Positions 51,062-54,736 of a stretch of 54,736 nt of DNA are shown here, piece by piece (position 1 is the stretch's first letter; the number at the start of each line of letters is the position of its first letter). The translations under genes and the position numbers were made by a program. This DNA comes from Planctomycetota bacterium. Its GTDB lineage: Bacteria; Planctomycetota; UBA1135; UBA2386. Below the pieces are notes generated by a model. That model saw only the letters and a list, made by a program, of their open reading frames with translations. It was not told the origin of the DNA and searched no databases. The stretch is from contig JAPYTD010000003.1 of assembly GCA_029936315.1 (NCBI GenBank), forward strand, positions 70,933 through 125,668. The letters are read 5' to 3'.

Positions 51062-53143
51062 ATGAGACTCCTCGTATCGCTCTCTCTGGCCCTGACTGCA
51101 TCAAGCATCGTTGGGCAATCGAATACCGTCGCTGGATTGGATGGACGCCTGACCGTCATCAACAACATGACCTACTACGGGCGGCGCGGGCCGTCGCATC
51201 CCAACGGCGAGATTGGGATGGCGATGTTGAACACGATGTGCAACCCGGGGTCGGTGACGATTCCGTGGCAACAGGCGATGCAGCCGAACCATCCGAAGTT
51301 TGGCTTCATGGTTGTTCGGGTGTCGAACGATCGCATTGAGCAGATCAACGAGTGGAGTTTCTGCAAGCACGCCTTCTTGTCGATCAACGTGAACGGTGCC
51401 TGTGGTTCGTGCCAGAATCCCGGCACCGGTCAGTTGATGGGGCTCAACTGTGCGGACACATACGCGCCGAGCAACAACGCCAGCCGGACCTGGCTTGGCC
51501 CGCCGGAAGAAATTGACCCGTGGCTCGGCACCTGGAATCCGGTCGGTAGCTACTTCGACATCGGCGATCCGTCGCAGGCTGGCTACCCGGCACCGGCCGA
51601 TGGCGTGCGCAGTCTGAGTCAGAGCGTGTTCGACTCGGTCGACAACCGCGTTACGGTCACCGAGATCGACTTGACGACGCCGGGCGCAAGCTACTACTAC
51701 GGCTTGCAGCTGATCCACCGGGGGGAGTCCCTCGCCAACCGCGGCGACAACCTTGCGCATCGTGGCATGGACCCGACGTGGGACGGATCCAGCTGGCAGT
51801 TCCCCACCAACTCAGAAGGCCAGACGTATGGCAGTGTGCTAGCCCGATGGAGCGGCGCGTCGATCAAGTTCGGCCTTAATGGCAACGACGACGGGCGCTA
51901 CTTCGTCGCGGTTAAGACCTATGCGATCGGCGGTGGCAACTTCCACTACGAGTACGCCATTCACAACGTCGACAACAGCCGCGCCGGTGCCACTCTGCGA
52001 CTGCCGATTGCGGCTACTGCTACGGCTTCGAACTTCACGTTCCGCGACCTTGATGGCAATGCGGCCAACGATTGGACGGCCGCGCGCGTTGGCAACGAGA
52101 TCGTTTTCACGGCGACCGCCAACAACGCGCTTGAGTGGAACACAATCTACAACTTCGGCTTCGATGCTGACTTCTCGCCGGGCGTGGCCATGTGCCACCT
52201 CGATGCTGCGCGACCAGGTGCTGGCGCAGCATTCGTAGCCGTTGAGACCAAGGTCCCGGGCGGCGCGACGTTCCCCGTGTTCGACGCGTTGGGCGGCGGT
52301 TGCGATGGTTCGGTGCTGGCGTCATGCCTGCAATTCAATGAGGTGCCTGGCGCGTTGACGCAGACCGCGACCAACCTTGAGAACGCCTACCGCGTGCCGT
52401 TTGGACTGTCGTCACCAATCGTTAGCTTTGATGTCTGGACGGCTTCGACGGGGGGCACCGTAGTGGTTCCGGCACACGTATACGCGGCACCTTTGGGGCT
52501 GCCCCCCGGCGCCATGCCGAGCCTTGTGCCCATTGCGTCGACGACGATGACGATCGGTCCAACGCCGGGGTTCTATCGGGCAACGTTTACGACGCCTGCC
52601 TACTCCCTGGGCGAGGTTTACCTCGCAGTGGATAGCGGCGCGCAAGCAACGTTGGGCAGCAACCTCACGTCTGGTTCGGTGCAGCTTGTATGGTCGCGCA
52701 ATGGTGCGGCGCAGACCTGGTCGGCGGCCGTCGCGCGGCCAGCATGGCGCATCCAATGCGCCGGCCCCGCGCAGTTCGAACCGCCGGCAATCGGCATCGC
52801 CGGCGAGCCGGTACTTGGCACGGTCTATGATCTGACCCTGTCGGGTGCTACTGCCTCGTCGGCTGCCGTTTTGATGTCGGGCCTGTCGAACACGAGCTAC
52901 AACGGGTCGCCGTTGCCGGTTGCATTGCCGGGGGCACCTGGATGCGACGTTCTCGTTGCGCCACAAGTACTCGACGCGGTGCCGACGACATCGGTCGGCA
53001 CGGCCATCTACGGCATCACCGTGCCGTCGTCGGCGGGGTTATTGGGACTGCGCGTCTACCACCAGTGGGCCGTGCTCGACCCAACTGTCAACGCACTCGG
53101 GATTGTGGTCTCGGGCAGCGGTCGAGCGACGATCGGCAGCTAG
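51062..53143 (+). CDS. Large secreted protein with C-terminal module
   Basis: 693 residues. Signal peptide RLLVSLSLALTASSIVGQ. A first Cys-rich region (SFCKHAFLSINVNGACGSCQNPGTGQ) and an Asn/Gly-rich beta body (GNDDGRYFVAVKTYAIGGGNFHYEYAIHNVDNS; RDLDGNAANDW) are seen in a family of planctomycete exported proteins whose role is unknown to me. The end carries the module found on other secreted proteins here (EPVLGTVYDLTLSG.. LLGLRVYHQWAVLD.. GRATIGS). No catalytic motif. Preceded by 65 bp after the sulfatase-like remnant. Confidence 0.75.
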   Translation: MRLLVSLSLALTASSIVGQSNTVAGLDGRLTVINNMTYYGRRGPSHPNGEIGMAMLNTMCNPGSVTIPWQQAMQPNHPKFGFMVVRVSNDRIEQINEWSFCKHAFLSINVNGACGSCQNPGTGQLMGLNCADTYAPSNNASRTWLGPPEEIDPWLGTWNPVGSYFDIGDPSQAGYPAPADGVRSLSQSVFDSVDNRVTVTEIDLTTPGASYYYGLQLIHRGESLANRGDNLAHRGMDPTWDGSSWQFPTNSEGQTYGSVLARWSGASIKFGLNGNDDGRYFVAVKTYAIGGGNFHYEYAIHNVDNSRAGATLRLPIAATATASNFTFRDLDGNAANDWTAARVGNEIVFTATANNALEWNTIYNFGFDADFSPGVAMCHLDAARPGAGAAFVAVETKVPGGATFPVFDALGGGCDGSVLASCLQFNEVPGALTQTATNLENAYRVPFGLSSPIVSFDVWTASTGGTVVVPAHVYAAPLGLPPGAMPSLVPIASTTMTIGPTPGFYRATFTTPAYSLGEVYLAVDSGAQATLGSNLTSGSVQLVWSRNGAAQTWSAAVARPAWRIQCAGPAQFEPPAIGIAGEPVLGTVYDLTLSGATASSAAVLMSGLSNTSYNGSPLPVALPGAPGCDVLVAPQVLDAVPTTSVGTAIYGITVPSSAGLLGLRVYHQWAVLDPTVNALGIVVSGSGRATIGS

Positions 53144-53245
53144 CTGCCGACGTCACGCGGATCGCATGCGCAGGCTCGGATCCCGATGCATTGCTTGCCA
53201 GGTTAACGATGCATCGGCGCCCGCGGTCGAATGCCAAGGCGCGGC

Positions 53246-53431
53246 TTACGACCGGCGGCGCCACTTGGCGAAGTTGACGACCGTGGCGGCCAAGAACAGT
53301 CCGCCTGCCACCACGTATCCGACCGCGCCACTGTCGGCCTTGCTGGCAAGGGCAAAGAAGCAGCAGGCAGCTGCGAAGTTGCATCCTGTTGCGATCCTGG
53401 ATGCGCGTTCTTGGGTTGGCTCTGCCGACAT
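53246..53431 (-). CDS. Small two-helix membrane protein
   Basis: 61 residues from ATG 53431. Two hydrophobic segments (IATGCNFAAACCFFALAS and AVGYVVAGGLFLAATVVNFA) with a basic end (KWRRRS), as in small membrane proteins. It fills most of the gap between the large secreted gene and the next minus-strand gene. No family recognised; the call rests on length and hydrophobic pattern. Confidence 0.45.
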   Translation of the reverse strand: MSAEPTQERASRIATGCNFAAACCFFALASKADSGAVGYVVAGGLFLAATVVNFAKWRRRS

Positions 53432-53562
53432 GGCCCCGGACTCTACAGAATGAAGAGAACGCCCGTTGCGCTTTGAGCGGTGCGGTACGGACTTCGGCTA
53501 CTTTATCTCTGCAGCGAGACCTTGGTGGCCGGGATCTGCTTCGACTGGCGCGAGGCTTGCTT

Positions 53563-54633
53563 CTATTGCACGTTGTCGAGTGCGCCAGTGGCCATCAGAA
53601 ATACGACCACTGGGACCGTGATCAAAAGGTCGGCCAGCAGAGCGGCCGGCGTCAATACGACCTGGACGAGGCGCACTGCCGCGGGTGGTTCTGGTTTCTT
53701 GTAGCTCCGCACGCACACGTTGACATTGAGTTGCCTGGTTGGCGATTCACTGAGCGTTTCCCCGTTGGGCATGCCAATGTCGATGCGCCAATTCGATCGA
53801 TGCGCCGCGATGCCTTGGTGTGGAGTCAGGCCCGACAGCAGCCAGAACGCATCGGGGTCGATGCGCAGGATGCGCTCACGGTCTCCATCCTGAAGCTTGG
53901 CAAAGAGCGTGCAGGCTTTGAGATGGGCGAAACGGTGGGTGTAGCTCGGCGCTCCGTCGCGCAGCGGCGCGGGGTTCGCGGGGTGCGGCAGCGGCGCATT
54001 GCTCTGATCGACAAACACGTAGCCAGTCACTCTTGCCGCTGGACCCGCCTCGGGGAATAGCAGTTCGATGTTGGCGGTCGTTAGCCGTTCGCCGCACTCG
54101 CGTAGCGCTTGTGGCAATCGCGCTGTCATCGCCTCGTTCAGCCGCGCGCGCACCAGCGCGGACAGGTCTTGCTCTGCCACGTCGCTTCGCCAGCCCGTGC
54201 TCAGAATTCTTCCGGTCAGGTCGAGGGTCGCCTTGCCTTCTATCGATACGCCGGACCTCACGGCGCATTCACCCGTCACGATGTTGGATTGCACTTCGAA
54301 GAGCTCGGGACGACTCATCAAAGCAACGGCCTCGTGCGCCTTGATCCTCGGGCTCATCAGCAGGTCGCGGATCGGCTCCCTCGAAGGGTCGTTGTGCGTT
54401 CGCAGAAACCACGATGGGGTGTGACCCGAGATCAGACGCGCGTCGACGGTTTGCTCGATGTGCTCTTCGCCGATCAGTTCGTAGGCACCGGTTCGACCCA
54501 TGTCCCATAGGTTGCCAGTGAAGCAGCCGGGGAGCACGGCGAGCAGCAAGGCAGCAAGAGCTAGTGGGGCCTGTTTGTGGGCGATGTAGCGAGAGGCCGG
54601 GGCCGCGGCAGAGGTTTTGTGTGATGCCATCAT
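53563..54633 (-). CDS. Lipoprotein of unknown function
   Basis: 356 residues from ATG 54633 (54630 is also possible). After a Lys-containing n-region comes a lipobox LAVLPGC. The body (ELIGEEHIEQTVDARLISG; EAVALMSRPELFEVQSNIVTGECAVRSGVSIEG) is soluble, and the C-terminus has a hydrophobic segment (LVQVVLTPAALLADLLITVPVVVFLMATGAL). No domain I recognise. A further upstream start at 54693 would add 20 unlikely residues. The last about 100 bp of the window hold no other gene. Confidence 0.7.
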   Translation of the reverse strand: MMASHKTSAAAPASRYIAHKQAPLALAALLLAVLPGCFTGNLWDMGRTGAYELIGEEHIEQTVDARLISGHTPSWFLRTHNDPSREPIRDLLMSPRIKAHEAVALMSRPELFEVQSNIVTGECAVRSGVSIEGKATLDLTGRILSTGWRSDVAEQDLSALVRARLNEAMTARLPQALRECGERLTTANIELLFPEAGPAARVTGYVFVDQSNAPLPHPANPAPLRDGAPSYTHRFAHLKACTLFAKLQDGDRERILRIDPDAFWLLSGLTPHQGIAAHRSNWRIDIGMPNGETLSESPTRQLNVNVCVRSYKKPEPPAAVRLVQVVLTPAALLADLLITVPVVVFLMATGALDNVQ

Positions 54634-54736
54634 GACTACGCTAGCGCGATGTCTGCAACACGTGGGCGCATTGATACTGAAGACATCGATCACACGTGCT
54701 TAATGACTGCAACCGTCGGTGTGTGCACCTAAGCGT

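Overview
The window reads as chromosomal DNA from a GC-rich planctomycete-like bacterium. The main pointers are secreted proteins of types common in that phylum (BNR/sortilin-like propeller, CotH kinase, FG-GAP/ASPIC-UnbV lipoprotein, lamin-tail protein, a trypsin-like protease with a long C-terminal module), FHA and TPR proteins, many GTG/TTG starts, and small overlapping operons on both strands. The assignment is inferred from protein content only; there is no rRNA. I see no prophage, insertion sequence, CRISPR array or plasmid function. One tRNA-Val gene lies at 50787-50862.

Layout. 1-9 kb: the N-terminal part of an S9 (DPP-IV-like) peptidase that runs off the left edge, a secreted BNR-repeat protein, moaA behind an FHA-TM-vWA protein, rsmD and a lamin-tail secreted protein. 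9-14 kb: two small unknown genes, then a tightly overlapped operon ctaA-ctaB-ABC ATPase-ABC permease-DUF420, pointing to haem A synthesis and cytochrome oxidase maturation. 14-23 kb: a lipoprotein, a CotH-like kinase, a trypsin-like protease, recN, a glycosyltransferase-like remnant, and a YfcC-type carrier with an unusual helix-turn-helix-like insertion. 22.8-28.6 kb: operon manA-pseudouridine synthase-M16 peptidase-inactive M16 partner-Nif3-like. 28.6-35.6 kb: AI-2E exporter, a 1208-residue FG-GAP/UnbV lipoprotein, a kelch-protein remnant and an atypical phosphodiesterase. 35.7-39 kb: groEL, groES, a lone receiver protein and a zinc ribbon with an Asp-rich tail, all on the minus strand. 39-47 kb: a TPR protein, kynureninase-like/kynurenine formamidase-like/RidA/lipoprotein/HAD genes, a membrane protein, and SprT-like/XdhC. 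47-54.7 kb: a TPR-like protein, PlsC acyltransferase, an ECF-like sigma factor followed by a secreted TPR-like protein, a lipoprotein, tRNA-Val with a sulfatase-like remnant beside it, a large secreted protein, and minus-strand membrane and lipoprotein genes.

No single complete new defence or biosynthetic system stands out. The most unusual points are: (i) the helix-turn-helix-like segment inserted in the first external loop of the YfcC carrier; (ii) Lys-rich low-complexity tails on several unrelated proteins; (iii) a shared C-terminal module on secreted proteins; (iv) two start codons buried in perfect inverted repeats; (v) three decayed gene fragments in otherwise dense coding DNA; and (vi) an ABC exporter fixed inside the haem A operon.
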